Positions 48,230 through 59,920 of a stretch of DNA of 64,000 nt are shown here, piece by piece; position 1 is the stretch's first letter, and each line of letters opens with the position of its first letter. The notes under the pieces are model-generated. The model ran no database searches and was not told the origin of the DNA. It worked only from the letters and a program-made list of their open reading frames with translations. Both the position numbers and the translations under genes were made by a program. Source of the DNA: Microstegium vimineum (taxonomy: Eukaryota; Streptophyta; Magnoliopsida; Poales; Poaceae); assembly GCA_022036555.1 (NCBI GenBank), contig CM039129.1, positions 38,284,051 to 38,348,050 of the forward strand, written 5' to 3'.

Positions 48230-49482
48230 TCAGAAACTAATAGGGTACACCGGGGACTTGTCACGGCCGTTGAAGAGCCCAAAGTGCTTCTCCGTCTCGA
48301 CCCCTGGCTTCCTGTTCTCGTTGAACATGGCAAATATATAGGTCTCCAGCCGGCCAGGCATCTTGGGCGTGCCGTTGCCGACATGGTTGATGAGGTTCTG
48401 GTTGTAGGCCTGCGCGTTCTGCACCGACGCGCCTAATCCGCCGCCGCCCGACGGCCACCCGCTCTCCGACACGACGATGCGCACGCCGGACTGCCCCTCC
48501 TTCTCCACCGCCGAGTACATCGCGTCCGCCATGGCGTCGAAGAGATTGGTGTACACCCGTCCACCGTCGCGTACCATCGTCAAGCTCGGCTGGAAGAGCG
48601 AGAAGGCCAGGTCGATGTTCCCGCCGGCGTCTCGGTACGCGAAGTAGGGGTAGATGTTGGCGAGCAGCGGCGCGCCGGTGGCCGCCAGGAACTTGACGAC
48701 GGGGCCCATGACGGAGGAGTCCGCGAACGCGCCGCTGGACGGCGGCGAGGAGGTGGTGAGCACGCTCATCTTGACGGCCGTGGACACCTTGATGTCCCCG
48801 AACCCGGCCGCCGAGAGCGCGCCGGCGAGGCTCTGCATGGCCGGGAGGATCTTTCGCGTGTCGCTTCCTTCCACCTCGTTGCCGACGGCGATGTACTTGA
48901 AGTTCACGTCGGCCTTGTAGGGTTGGATGTTGGCCTGCACCCAGCTACCGGCGTCGGAGATGAGCGCGTCGAGGTTGGTCGCGTCGACGATTACGTCGAT
49001 GCCGGAACCGCGCAGGGCCCGTAGGATGGTGGCGTCCGGGGAGTAGATGCGCATGGCGCTGAGTCCCTTGGACTTGTACAGCTGCACCACGTCGGCCGCT
49101 GATGGTAGGCCGTCGCCAATGGTTCCGTAGCACACGCCAATGGAATGCACCCCTGTTGGCACATTGATCAACAACCAATATAATAATCCACCGTGGATCA
49201 ATTGTGTGCGTATATATATACACGTCACAACACAGAACAACGTTCAGTACAGTACTACACCCAACACAACAAAAATACTGAATGATATATACTCACACGC
49301 GGCTACTGAATAATACTTAATTTTTTCTTTATAACACACCTTGGTGTGTAGTATAAGTATTCAACATAGAGTGTAGAATAGCACTTATATTGGTTACCTG
49401 TTGGGATGGACGCCAAGACCAAGGCTCCAATGAGGAATGCTGCGGCGGCAAGCACGGAGGTGACACCATGCTGCCCTGCCAT
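48230..49482 (-). CDS. Glucan endo-1,3-beta-glucosidase (GH17), two exons
   Basis: Exon 1 is 49482-49398 (28 codons plus one base) and exon 2 is 49152-48230. The 245-bp intron has GT/AG borders and splits a Gly codon. The product is 335 residues. A signal peptide of ~32 residues (LAAAAFLIGALVLASIP) leads to a mature start at IGVCYG, the typical GH17 N-terminus. The acid/base Glu is E121 (VGNEVEG) and the nucleophile E258 (VVSESGWPSGGG). FAMFNENRK and a C-terminal PISF complete the family pattern. There is no C-terminal vacuolar extension or CBM43 domain, so a secreted apoplastic enzyme is likely. By residue pattern it is nearer to barley 1,3-glucanase GII than to the 1,3;1,4-glucanases. It hydrolyses beta-1,3-glucan (callose or fungal wall). 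An upstream in-frame ATG at 49515 is less likely, because the signal peptide starts at MAGQ. Both exons are intact. Confidence 0.93.
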
Positions 49483-49604
49483 ACTCTCAAAGTGGCGTAA
49501 GTGTAAGAGATGCACTGAACTGCTACTGTTGTACTGAACTTATTAGCACCGTACCCTAAGAACTGAACTTTTTTTTGCACGGAAATGTACTGAGGTTAGC
49601 TACT

Positions 49605-49613
49605 CTATTTATA
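49605..49613 (-). promoter_or_regulatory. TATA box of the glucanase gene
   Basis: TATAAATAG on the minus strand, ~125 nt before the ATG at 49482. It predicts a leader of about 95 nt. Confidence 0.6.
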
Positions 49614-49619
49614 TGCGCA

Positions 49620-50429
49620 TGCAGAAACATAAGCAAGCAGATTACCAATATGCATGCAAGAATATACTGGGTCTCCGGCAAGTTGTTGCAGTCTTGCATC
49701 ATTGCATTGAAGATAGTCCATTTCAGCTTTCCAAATTGCCCAACACGTACGTCGTCGTCGTCTGGTTGCAGTCGTCGTCAACTGATCGCATATATTGCTA
49801 TGCAATAAGCTATAAGAAACAAAGACTTTGATCTGATGACCAAACAGAAGACACTACTGTTATGCCTAATTGAAAACCGTGTGATGAGGGCCGATATATA
49901 TCAACCATTAAATATAGTTTTTGTACATATGAAAATTGACTCGATGTGTCTAGCTAGCATGGAAGTATAATATGTCTTTGTCTTGTTCGTGGAATTCCAC
50001 TGGGGAGGGCCCGTGGAACCAACTCTATTTATATTTGTCACTTCACTTAGTCGTTGAATAACACCGTACTATATATAGGTCGTTTGCATATATACCACAG
50101 AGAGGCCAGCAGGGCCCGTTGGTACCGTAGAGGTCACCCTACACACTAGGAACGCGGTTGGCCGGGCCCACAGGTTCTTGGAAACACAATTGACTAATCA
50201 GCGAACGGAAGAACCAGTCAACTGCATGGTTCACTACTTCAGAGTTCAGACGACTGTTATGTCAGCCTTCAATATATATACAAACTGTTATTTCACTTCA
50301 GATCAGTTCAGACTGCTGTATATGCGTAAAACTGGCTTGTACATATAGCTCGAGGCTTTACCTTAAATAACACCTAAGAAATTACTGTATGTTTCATTTG
50401 TGGTACATATATACTTACACCGAATGTGG

Positions 50430-50471
<42 letters not shown>

Positions 50472-51408
50472 TGTACGAATAATAATTAAAAAAGAGACAA
50501 AATTTCTCTATTTTTGTCTGGACCTTTTTTTGGTCTTGCCCACTCGTTTTTTTGAATGGATCTGGCCCATTCATATATATTCGACTATTCCACTTACTCT
50601 CCACTCGAGGCCCAGTCCAGGTACTAGACCAAACAAACCTGCACGCTCGTGTTCAGCCCATTCGTTGCCCAAACCAACCGATCCCACCTGCGCAGACGAC
50701 ACAAAAAAGCCAAAAATAACTATGAGACGGAGAGTCAAACCGTAGTAGATGTTCACCCTTTAAATAGCGCAAGTACTTACCACCACACTGTAGAAACTCA
50801 GGTGATGTTCAATGAAGCTTGTTTTATTTAGCCTTGCTAACACCGTGAAAACACCATTAGGGTAAAATAATTTGGCAAGACAAAAAAGTAAAACTATAAA
50901 GTGTGGTATTGCATATATTAAAATGATCTTGCATATATTATATGTAGTAATGTTAAAATATGTCTGCTGCTAGACATGTGACTACTGTTCAAAATAAGCA
51001 GAGTATGACTAGAATCAAGTAACTCATTTTTGTTGCGAATAGAGTTAAGTAACTCAGTTGGCAAGTTCTATTTTCTAGATGTGTATAAACTTGCGTTGAT
51101 TCTCTTCTGATTTGCAGTTCTAGTGGCCATCTCCTGTGATGTCTCTGAAGGGTATGTAGTTGAATAATGGAATTGATTTTAATTTCTTCCTTTTAGAATA
51201 TGCCAATGGCTACTACCTTCTCTTGAGGATATTTAGAGTTGAGGGTGATGCTGCACATTAGTTTTGGGTTACATAATCACCAAATGACATATATATAGAA
51301 AAAGCATATAGAATAGAAATTTTAGTTGGTATAAAGTGTGGCTGCTATCTTCACCCACTCACCCCTCTTCTCCATGCGTCTCTACTACTGACCAAATACG
51401 CCAGCCAG
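49620..51408. other. Intergenic sequence upstream of the glucanase gene
   Basis: No further gene is supported. A (TA)n microsatellite lies at about 50434-50467. The 118-codon frame at 50389-50745 runs through it and has no domain. The first ~500 bases are probably glucanase promoter. Confidence 0.45.
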
Positions 51409-52485
51409 CACTACCCCAGACAAGTTTTTTCCGTGACGGCTGTTTCCGTCAGGGAAAGTGTATAAAACCGTCAGGGAACAAATGACAGGGAAAATCAACT
51501 TTCCCTGACGGGAAACCGTCAGGGACTGATCTGTGACGGCAGCAACCGTCAGGAGAGAGTGTCCCCGTCGGTTTTTCCATTTCCGCCAGGAAAGAGTTTT
51601 TCTGTCAGTTATAGTAGCGTCAGGGAAGGTTCAAACATTCTGTGTCAGTTCCATTACCGTCAGGGAAGGTTCAAACATTCTGTGTCAGTTACAGCACCGT
51701 CAGGGAAGCCTCATTTTTATTGTCCACAAAAGCACACTTAACTATTCAAATAATCCATTAGTCAATCCTTTTAACTACACGAGCAAGCATTAAATGTTAC
51801 ACTCAATTGTGTGATAGTTGTAACTCAATTGTCTGATACACATAATCATCATTCAAATTGTTCATACATTAGATAGTTCAATGTTAACAAATCTAAGGCT
51901 ACGTACTAAAAGCCTTGCAAAATAAAGTAAGCACCACCACGGCATGGATCTCCAGAGGGAGGGGGGGATGGGGCTCACCAGTTGGATCCAGGGGACGCGG
52001 CGGTGGTGGCGACCTTGCCGGCGTTGGACCGCCCTTCGCTGAGTGACCTCACGAGACGCCATGGCCCTGAGTGGGGAAGGAGAGGGGGAAGCTGTGCAAG
52101 AGAGGACCTACGGCCTGCACGGACGATGGTGACGGCGGCGGCCTCGCCTGCACGGACCCTACGGCCTACTCCAACGCCATCTGCCAAGAGAAGAGAGAGA
52201 GAAGAAATCAGCGGATTGGGGAGAAGATAGACGAGGTGAAAGGATAAGGTAGACGGAATTTTTTACCTCTCGCGCGCCTGTTTTCGCCACCCTCACATGG
52301 GCCATCCTGAGATTTGGACCGTGCGGGCCTTTGGTTTTCGAGGGTGGAGTAGGTCCCTGACGGGTGCAGCTCCTTTCCACGTCGGTTTGTAGCAAACGCA
52401 GGGGATGTTGTAGCGCCCGTGACAGGAGGTTCGCGGTCGACGGGAGTACTCCTGGCCGCAGGGAAAGAAGTCGTTTGGGGTAGTG
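51409..52485. mobile_element. Non-autonomous CACTA element
   Basis: Ends are CACTACCCCAGACAAG and the inverse of CACTACCCCAAACGAC, with a perfect CAG duplication at 51406-51408 and 52486-52488. Repeats of 'ccgtcagggaa' and 'ttccctgacgg' fill the left part. A GC-rich block at ~51930-52400 gives frames on both strands that I cannot assign; it may be a captured gene piece. No transposase is present. Confidence 0.85.
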
Positions 52486-53909
52486 CAGGGGTGGCAGGCC
52501 TTATAATTGTTTGATTTATTTAACGTTCAATGAAGCCCAATTAATAAATGCATTTCAAATAGTTTTTTATTACTATTGATATGAGAATCATACAATAAAC
52601 ATTCATGACTGACTGCTAAAGTTTCTATCAAAACTATATTAAATATACCATTCCTGTTAATTATATATAAAAGCTACTTTCTAGGACATATCCAGGTCCT
52701 AGTGGTTGGGCTTACCGAGGCCCACAAGAGGGCCCTGGCCAGCCACACAGCCTAGGCTAAGGTGCGCAAATCCATTCTCACGGTCGTTCGCACGACTCAA
52801 GCGCAGCGAACGATAGACTGCGCCCCGCACCGTAACTGTGCCCCGCACTGTAACCTTGTTTTACGTCCGCTTTATTTTTTTTCCTTTTCTTTCTATTATA
52901 CAATATATATATATATATTCTACTGCATGGCACGATAAATTTGTACATTCAACCATGTGAAACTATTTAGTGTATGTGAATTGGTTCCATTCATTCGGCA
53001 ACATGACTACACCTGTATAGATGTTTTTTTCCTTTTGTCTATTTTTTATTTCTACTATTTTTCTCTTTTTTTTCTTATATGTTTATAAGTTATACTATGT
53101 AGTTATTTATATATATATAGTTTTAATGTTTCTACTAATATATTATGATATTAATTCGTACGCCTAAGTTATTGAATATAACTTATATGTCTAACTTTGC
53201 ATCTAAGTTGCTCATCAAATTATATTTTTGTAAGTTATACATAAAAGTTTCGTGAATAGTTTTTATAGCTTTCTAAGAAATTATGGATATATATAAGGTT
53301 GTTTTATAAAATAATTTCTGCAACTTTCTATTTCTGGAAAGTAACTAAGTTATACATGTATATTACATGACATAACTTATTTCTCTAACTTATACCAATA
53401 ACTTCGATAATATAAAATTTTGAAGAATAGGACTTGTCATCATAACTTTTCATTGTAACTTTTTGTCATAACTTTTCCTCTAAATCATGTGTATAATCTT
53501 TATATTTTTCTAAGAAATTATGTTAATAAGTTGTTTTGCAAAATATTATACATAAAGGTTAATTACGTGTTTAATTTAGTCACGTAATAAGTTATATGTA
53601 TAAGTTATATGTGTAATTTTTATCATGTTGAAGCCATATGAAGTCAATGTAAGTTATATATATATAAGTTGGGAATACGAACTTGCGCATATAATAATGT
53701 AACTTTCTAAAAGTAGAAAATTACACATCTAAGTTATATATATATGTCATAACTTTGCACTATTAACTTATTCCTTTAAGTTATGCTCTCTAAGTTAGTG
53801 CGGACCAAGTTGACACTGCGGGCAAGTTGCGCTGTAGCACGCGCGAAAAAAGAGAAAGAGAAGTCATATTTTATGATATTAACTTATTCATTTAAGTTAT
53901 GCTCCCTAA

Positions 53910-54678
53910 GAGCAACTCCAATAGTTTGACAATTGAGTTTGGCATATTTGATTTTGGGGAAAAAGTGAAAAATGTGATCTCCAACAGTTTGACATTTGGG
54001 CTTAGCATTTTTGACAAACTCCTCAAATCGAGCCCAACTCGCGCATTATTACGCGCATGAAAGCTGCAAGGCAAACTCGCCGCACCCATTTTTTTCCCTC
54101 CCTCCTCCTTCCCTCGAGTCGTGGACCTCCTCTTCGCCATCCTCTGCCTCGGCTCGCGTCTGGCTAGGGCGGCAGCGGCGGAGTGCGGATCAAACACGAG
54201 CCTAGCGGGGTAGAACCGTACAAGGCGGACCTGCGTATGTCGCAGCACCACCTCCGCGGCCACGTGGAGATGCTCGACGGCTGCTCGTTCCGCGTCGCCA
54301 CGCTCGACCTCCTGCCGGGCTCCACCTCTCCGCGCGGATGGGTACAGGCGTTCTGTGCTTGGGGTTCAGAGATGGATCCGCACTAGCTTCTGTAATTGCA
54401 TGGCACGGAGTAGTACAGGCGACAACAACGATGTGACAACATAGATTTCCTATTGCTCTTGCTCCGTGCACAAGACATGAGACTCGCGGCGACAGCGGAA
54501 GAAGACGAGGCCGCGGACTCGCGCGACCAAGATGCCGCCAAAAAAACAGAATAAACCCCGGAAAAAAAGGTCGGGGTCCACAATTTCCTTTTTTGCCAAG
54601 TGAATATGAGGAATTGTTGGTGTTTACATCTTTTTACCTTTGGCATATGTATTTTAGAGTTGACAAATTCCATGTATT
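53910..54678. mobile_element. Inner element with long inverted repeats inside the MULE
   Basis: It starts GAGCAACTCCAATAGTTTG. The right ~110 nt, reverse-complemented, follow the same order ('tttgtcaa', 'atatg', then 'aaaaagatgtaaacaccaac' against 'aaaatgtgatctccaac'). TAA flanks both ends (53907-53909 and 54679-54681). MULE sequence ('taagttagtgc') continues on the far side. The GAGCAACTCCAA-type end is common in grass MITEs. It carries the fragment described separately. Confidence 0.5.
54183..54386 (+). pseudogene. Fragment resembling a DM13/DOMON cytochrome b561 protein
   Basis: The 67-codon frame contains YKADLRMSQHHLRGHVEM followed by LDGCSFRVATLDLLPGS. This resembles the DM13 domain region of plant DOMON and cytochrome b561 proteins of the Arabidopsis At5g54830 type (pattern: QHxLRG...DDCSFxVxxFDMLPG). 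Its GC-rich composition differs sharply from the surrounding AT-rich element. There is no start, rest of domain, or stop in place, so it reads as a captured exon piece. The assignment is from memory of the motif. Confidence 0.4.
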
Positions 54679-55127
54679 TAAGTTAGTGCAGGCCAAGTTG
54701 CGGGGTAGCGCGCGAAAAAAAAAGAGAACTTGCTTCGCGCACGCGCAGGTGCGCCTGGAAGCGGGGCGTGAGTCCGTCTGAAAATGGAAAAAAGCGGGAA
54801 TGAGTATAGTTTCCTAAAATGACAACTTTGCTTGGTCGGAAAATCGTTCGCTGGTTTGGTTTCTAATGAGGGTTCGCGATTTAGTGGTGCCGGCTAAGGT
54901 GCACCCTTGAAGAACGTCTTCCTAGAATGGCTGAAAGAAAAAAATAATGATTCTTTTATCCTAACATCACCGACAGGAAAATATTAAATTTATTTGAACA
55001 TCATCCTGTGTCATGTGAAAAACTTTTTCTGACGGTACTTCATTAATTGGGTCTCTTTATCTCCATCTATCTACAACACCAAAATGAACTGCACACTATT
55101 AATAGAGTCTCTTTATTTCCATCTATC

Positions 55128-55553
55128 TATAAATATAGAAGAGAAGGTGGAGGATAAGAAGCTATGAGTTGGTCAAATATGACCATAGTACATGTTAGTC
55201 AAATGGGAAACAAAGGTAGGCTTGTTGTATGCAGTCGATAGGTTTGGGATGCGTCAGGAGACCATGGAATGCTGGTTCTAGTACTGCATCATAGCAGAAA
55301 ATCCAAGTTTCCACAGCTGACTTCTGAAACCTAGCTAGTCACCGAACAGCTCCTCCATTTTGGCGTTGGCCAGGTGGTCATCCTCCTCCTTGTCCCAAGA
55401 TCTGACTACAGGACGCCCACGTGGCCGGAGGAACAGATCACGAACAGAATGCACAAGTGCTTCGGACAACGATGCATGCCAAGGTACCATACAACGATGC
55501 ATCTAAGTGTTTCCATCGTACCCATACATGACTGTTCGTATAAATAAGCTGTT
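55128..55553 (+). ncRNA. Putative 21-PHAS precursor at 55.2 kb
   Basis: TATAAATA (55128-55135) is followed by the leader 'gagaaggtggaggataagaa' shared with the 24.6 and 57.9 kb loci. The miR2118-like site is 55239-55260, core GGTTTGGGATGCGTCAGGAG, about 17 of 22 matches to the consensus. Homology to the 57.9-kb locus extends from ~54937 (promoter) to ~55553, where a CACTA remnant interrupts it. No frame spans the site. Confidence 0.64.
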
Positions 55554-56626
55554 AGTACTATTATGTATGATATCAATGGATGCAGGTTCCACACAAAAGA
55601 GAAAGACAAGAAGAGCACGGCATAGAACATCGACATTTGGTATGAGGGTGTCAATGATTTGGCAGGGCAGAGACATACTATGGGCAGGTTGAACAGATAT
55701 GGGAACTTGATAACAGCAATGACCTGCAAATACCCGTCTTTTAGTGCCACTGTATCAAGGAGGGGGTTGTCGTGGATGATTATGGGCTAACCACTATGGA
55801 GCTCCAAAGTATCGGCTACAAAGATGATCAGTGGGTACTAGCAAGCTGCGCCACGAAATTAGCCTACTATGCAATGCCCAAGGACAAGAAGAGACACCTG
55901 GTTGTGTCAGGAAAGCAGAGGATCATGGGAGCTGATGGAGTCTATAGTCCCGAAGAAAACTATAACTACATAGAGCTCAGGCTCTTTATCGGTCATCTAG
56001 AAAATATGAAGGCCGTCGAGGCCCGCTTCAACAAGACCAAGATGATGTGTCGTACTTGCAAAGACAGTGAGAAGAAGACCTCAGAGCGCCCACACCAAAA
56101 ATGAGTTGTATGCCACATAGATTTAATAATGTCATAACTTATTTAACAAGAAGTTTTGTAACTTATCATTGTAATGAAACCATATATACCACAGATTTTA
56201 TGTATGCATCGTTTGTGTTAATTAAGTGTTACTCTACTACTCCTACACTACTACTACTACTACTACTCTACTGCTACTACACTATTACTACTACTATAAT
56301 AATTATTTTATAGATAATATCAATTTTATATTAATTAACATGGGTAGAATTAACATTTTATATAACATAAATAGCAATTTTAAACAAAATCTTGATGGAA
56401 GCGAGGAAGTAATTAATGGAGCCCTTCTTTCTTCTCTACTACTCTAATATTTTCTTCTCTATGCCCTTCTTTTTTCTTGTTTCTTGAATATAAGGACAAC
56501 CACCTATCAATTAATCAATATTAACCGAGGCGGGTGCCTAAGGTTGCTCGCCTCGGTTTAACTGAGTTGGTCGTCTCGGAGGACCCAAATCAAATGCGTT
56601 ATTAGGAAAGATTTATTGTAGTAGTG
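55554..56626 (+). mobile_element. 3' part of a CACTA element
   Basis: The right end is the inverse of CACTACTACAATAAATC (ends 56626), with 'cgaggcggg' subterminal repeats at ~56525-56580. The left part is the C-terminal transposase region: FHTKEKDKKST then, in 55772-56104, YKDDQWVLASCATKLAYY and VVSGKQRIMG (DUF4216-like), paralogous to 35930-36410. The 5' three quarters of the element are missing. The 'ctactact' array at 56236-56300 mirrors that at 37.8 kb. Confidence 0.72.
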
Positions 56627-57555
56627 GATGCTACCTGGCACTGATATATCATATATCCTTGTTGGGTCAAGACACAACACGACAATGACATTGACATACA
56701 CTGTTGGTTTGTCCTGGCCCATCAGTATTTAAACTGTTGTGGGACTCACCTACCTATGAATTTATTGATTCTCTAACATTGATCCCACCTACAACAAATG
56801 CTTCCTGTCCAGATGCATCCACCCCTACAGACCTTAATTAGGCCCTGCATTTGTGTTTGCCGGCCATTTGTCGTAGTCTTAATATATGTTCTCAGTAGGA
56901 GAAAGCTCTCCACATATACTTTTGTTTTGTACTCATGCGGAAGCCAGGTTGACCTTGTAGCAATACAATGCTATTTGGGTTCTCCGTTGGTTTTTGATCT
57001 ATATGTTGAGCCAACGGCGGGTATTTTTTATGCACATGGTTCATCAGAGCTCCAGACACTTAAGCACTTTCATGGGATCGATCTCTCTAGCCCCTCCGAC
57101 ACGCTCTTGCACCTCTGACACCTAGCTCGGGTGCTTGAAGAATTTTTGTGAGGTGGCTGCATTACAATGTGTTTGTAGACTTTGATTATAACGTTGACCT
57201 AGTTAGTTAAATATTTTATATTTGTAGTCCTTATACTGTGTTTGAATGATTCACAATTTCTTTATAGTTAAAATTAATTTCTATGTGCCTAACGTAATAA
57301 TCGATAGAACCAGTAGTGATGTTATCTCAAAATCTTTCATAAATTTCAGAATTATAACCTATGATCCTAGTTTCAAAACTTGGATTAGTTAAACTCTCAA
57401 CCCTAAACCCTATCTATATATTCTAAATTAGCACTGCTCTCCTATCTCTCTCCGTTTCTCTATCTCGCGTGCGGTGCAAGACGTCTCCGTCCTCCCTCTC
57501 CCTTGCACCAACACCACCACCACTTCTCCCAACCGATGCCCATCACAGCTCCACT
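56627..57555. other. Intergenic sequence, no recognisable gene
   Basis: A 106-codon frame (56798-57118) has no domain that I recognise and no splice-site support. A T-rich segment follows, then a pyrimidine-rich block (57425-57540). Confidence 0.4.
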
Positions 57556-57556
57556 A

Positions 57557-57607
<51 letters not shown>
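57556..57607. repeat. (AT)n microsatellite
   Basis: About 25 uninterrupted AT dinucleotides, immediately upstream of the promoter region of the 57.9-kb PHAS locus. Confidence 0.9.
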
Positions 57608-57608
<1 letters not shown>

Positions 57609-57789
57609 CCTATTGGGCTTCGGCTGAGAGAAAATAAGGATTCTTTTGTGGTGACATCACCGACAAGAAAATATTTGTTTTGTTTCAGTATAGTCCTATC
57701 ATGCAAAAAGATTTTCCTGACCGTACTTCATCAAATGAGTCGCTTTATATTTCCATCTATCGCTACCAGACTCTCTTTCTTTCCATTTG

Positions 57790-58235
57790 TCTATAAATAG
57801 AAGAGAAGGTGCAGGAAAAGATGCTATGAGTTGTTTAAGTATGAGGATATACTACATGCATGGTAGTCAAATGGGAAACGAAGGCAGGCTTGTTGTATGT
57901 AGTCGATTGGCTTGGGATGCATCAGGAGCCCTCGGGAGCATCATAGAAGATTATCCAAGTTGCCATAGCTTGTATCTTAACCCTAGTCATCGAATGGTTA
58001 CTCCTCCTTGGCATTGGCCGGGTGGTCGTCCTCCTCTTCGTTCTCCGAAGATCCGACCACAAGGTGCCCATGTGGGGAAGTAAATCAAGAAGAGAATGCA
58101 CAAGTACTAGGAGCCGACGATGCATGCCAATGTACCATAGAGGCATGCATCTAAGTGATTCCATCATACCATACATGACTTTTTGTATAAATAAGGATGT
58201 TGTTTATATATATATATCTTTTATTTATAAGCAAT
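57790..58235 (+). ncRNA. Putative 21-PHAS precursor at 57.9 kb
   Basis: TATAAATA at 57790-57797 lies ~117 nt before the miR2118-like site at 57907-57928, core GGCTTGGGATGCATCAGGAG. The leader ('gagaaggtgcaggaaaagat', 'gtagtcaaatgggaaac') and ~270 nt after the site match the 55.2-kb locus in direct orientation; frames present in one copy are broken in the other, which argues for a non-coding product. A 98-codon frame (57787-58083) is not conserved. The pairing is strong in the miRNA 5' half (ATGCATCAGGA). Confidence 0.65.
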
Positions 58236-58287
58236 AATTTTGTGGTGCCATCGACACAAAGATTTATGGAAACACCGCCAAGTCAAT

Positions 58288-58976
58288 ATATATATATATA
58301 TATATATATATATGCTAAAATACATCCAGGTGCATTTGCTACACAGACCCTCCGGCTCCCGTACTCGCTCCGCGTCCTGCTCACGTATTCACAAAATCTT
58401 TTTTGTTTCGGATAAAAAAAATGCAATATCTCCTAAATCGTAGCTCCTATTTCAGATCCGTTTGCACCATGTTGTTGAAAAAAAAGTGCTTAACAAAATG
58501 AGATCCAACAAGACTATATTTAATGAACTTTTTTTTTCAGGTATGTAATTATAACTTTAATGTACTATGGGTTGCCATCATGGTTACGACACAATTGCAA
58601 CTTGGTAGAAGTAATTGTAATAGGTCTGATCCAGTACAACTGGACCTGATGTAGTTGCAACCTGACGTGATACAATTACAACTAGAGTCGAGCCAGTTGC
58701 AACGGGGCAACAGATGCAAAACTGACACGATCCAACTACAACTAGAATCGACCCAGTTGTAACTAGGAAATAACCAATTGTAATCTGACGCGATCCAATT
58801 ACAACTAGAGTCAGATCAGTTGTAACTAGACATAAAACAGTTGCAACCTGACGCGATCCAATTACAACTAGAGTTGGGTCAGTTGCAACTCGACAAAAAA
58901 CCAATTGCAACATGACAAGAAACTAGTTGCAATAATCAAGCTGGGTGCATTCTCTATAGAAAATACACCCAGGTGC

Positions 58977-59012
<36 letters not shown>
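58288..59012. mobile_element. Minisatellite-bearing element between (TA)n tracts (Micron-like?)
   Basis: (TA)n tracts lie at 58288-58312 and 58978-59012. Between them, the block begins and ends with related sequence ('aatacatccaggtgcatt' and 'aatacacccaggtgcatt'). Its core (58600-58935) is about five ~63-bp tandem units with 'cgcgatccaattacaacta' and 'cagttgcaac'. The rice Micron family inserts into (TA)n microsatellites, which this arrangement recalls. Family membership is inference. Confidence 0.5.
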
Positions 59013-59017
<5 letters not shown>

Positions 59018-59604
59018 GAGACAAAGCATGCACCGTTGTCCAACAAAGCATGCAAGTCTAGCTGTATAGGGTAGGGTTAGACCTGCTGTATAAACAAATC
59101 ATCTGCAACTCGTTGCTGTCTACAAATTGGCTGGCTACGGAAAGACGGAGCTGCTAGAAACCTGAGCGCAGCGGAAACGGGGCGTAAAGCATGCACCTCC
59201 TACATGTGTCAAGGAATAAAGCAAGGGCACATGCGTAATTTGGTGTATTCACTATGTTTGTGTTGGGAGAGTAGAATTGCATCTTTGGCGGACGGAGGGA
59301 GTACACTTGTAAATGACGATTATTATTAGTTGTCTAGTTTTTTTGTGACATATTTTTTTTTCTTTATCGCTACTCTTTCTTACTTTGTATGTTATCAATA
59401 TATATATAATGTGTACCTTTTATACGTTCTAGCATATGCAAGATGAATTCTAGACAAACATATCTATATTTTAGTGTAACACCTTATACATGATGAACTA
59501 ATTAACATCTCAGCCACAATGCATCTAACATAGACACAACCGCATAGGGTGGTCCTAATTAACCGCGTGTGATTTGCCAAGCTTCTCGTGGTGTGAGCGG
59601 GTAG
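59013..59604. other. Intergenic sequence, no gene seen
   Basis: No open frame of interest. A Stowaway-like end ('ggacggagggagta') near 59289 is an isolated MITE fragment. Confidence 0.4.
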
Positions 59605-59920
59605 CACTGCTACAAAACATCAAAACAGTGCCGGTTCAAAACCCCCCTTCAGTGGTGGTTTTTGAACCGGCACTGGTAATTCGGCAGTGATGAGGCCAAG
59701 CCATCACTGCCGGTTCATTTAACCAACCGACAGTGAATGTAGGATATCACTGTCGGTTCTAAGTGATCCGACAGTGATTTAATTTTTATAATTTATATTT
59801 ATTATAGAAACCATCAACATTATATTACAGAAACCATCAACATTATATTACAGAAATCATCAACATTTATATTACAGAAATTCATAGATGTGTCTTAAAC
59901 TTATTATACATTACAATAGT

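Larger units (their letters stand above)
52766..54891. mobile_element. Mutator-like element (MULE) carrying a host-like gene fragment
   Basis: An 11-bp direct repeat, GGCTAAGGTGC, lies immediately outside (52755-52765 and 54892-54902), the size of a MULE target duplication. The motif CAGCGAACGAT occurs in inverted orientation exactly 38 nt inside each end (52804-52814 and 54853-54843), which supports terminal inverted repeats there. The interior is AT-rich with many 'taagttat' repeats (53000-53800). It contains a further insert (53910-54678) with a coding fragment. No MURA transposase is seen. Confidence 0.68.

Noticed and set aside
58590..58935. CRISPR-like array of regularly spaced repeats
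   Set aside because: The units are contiguous diverged ~63-bp tandem copies without unique spacers, in plant nuclear DNA.
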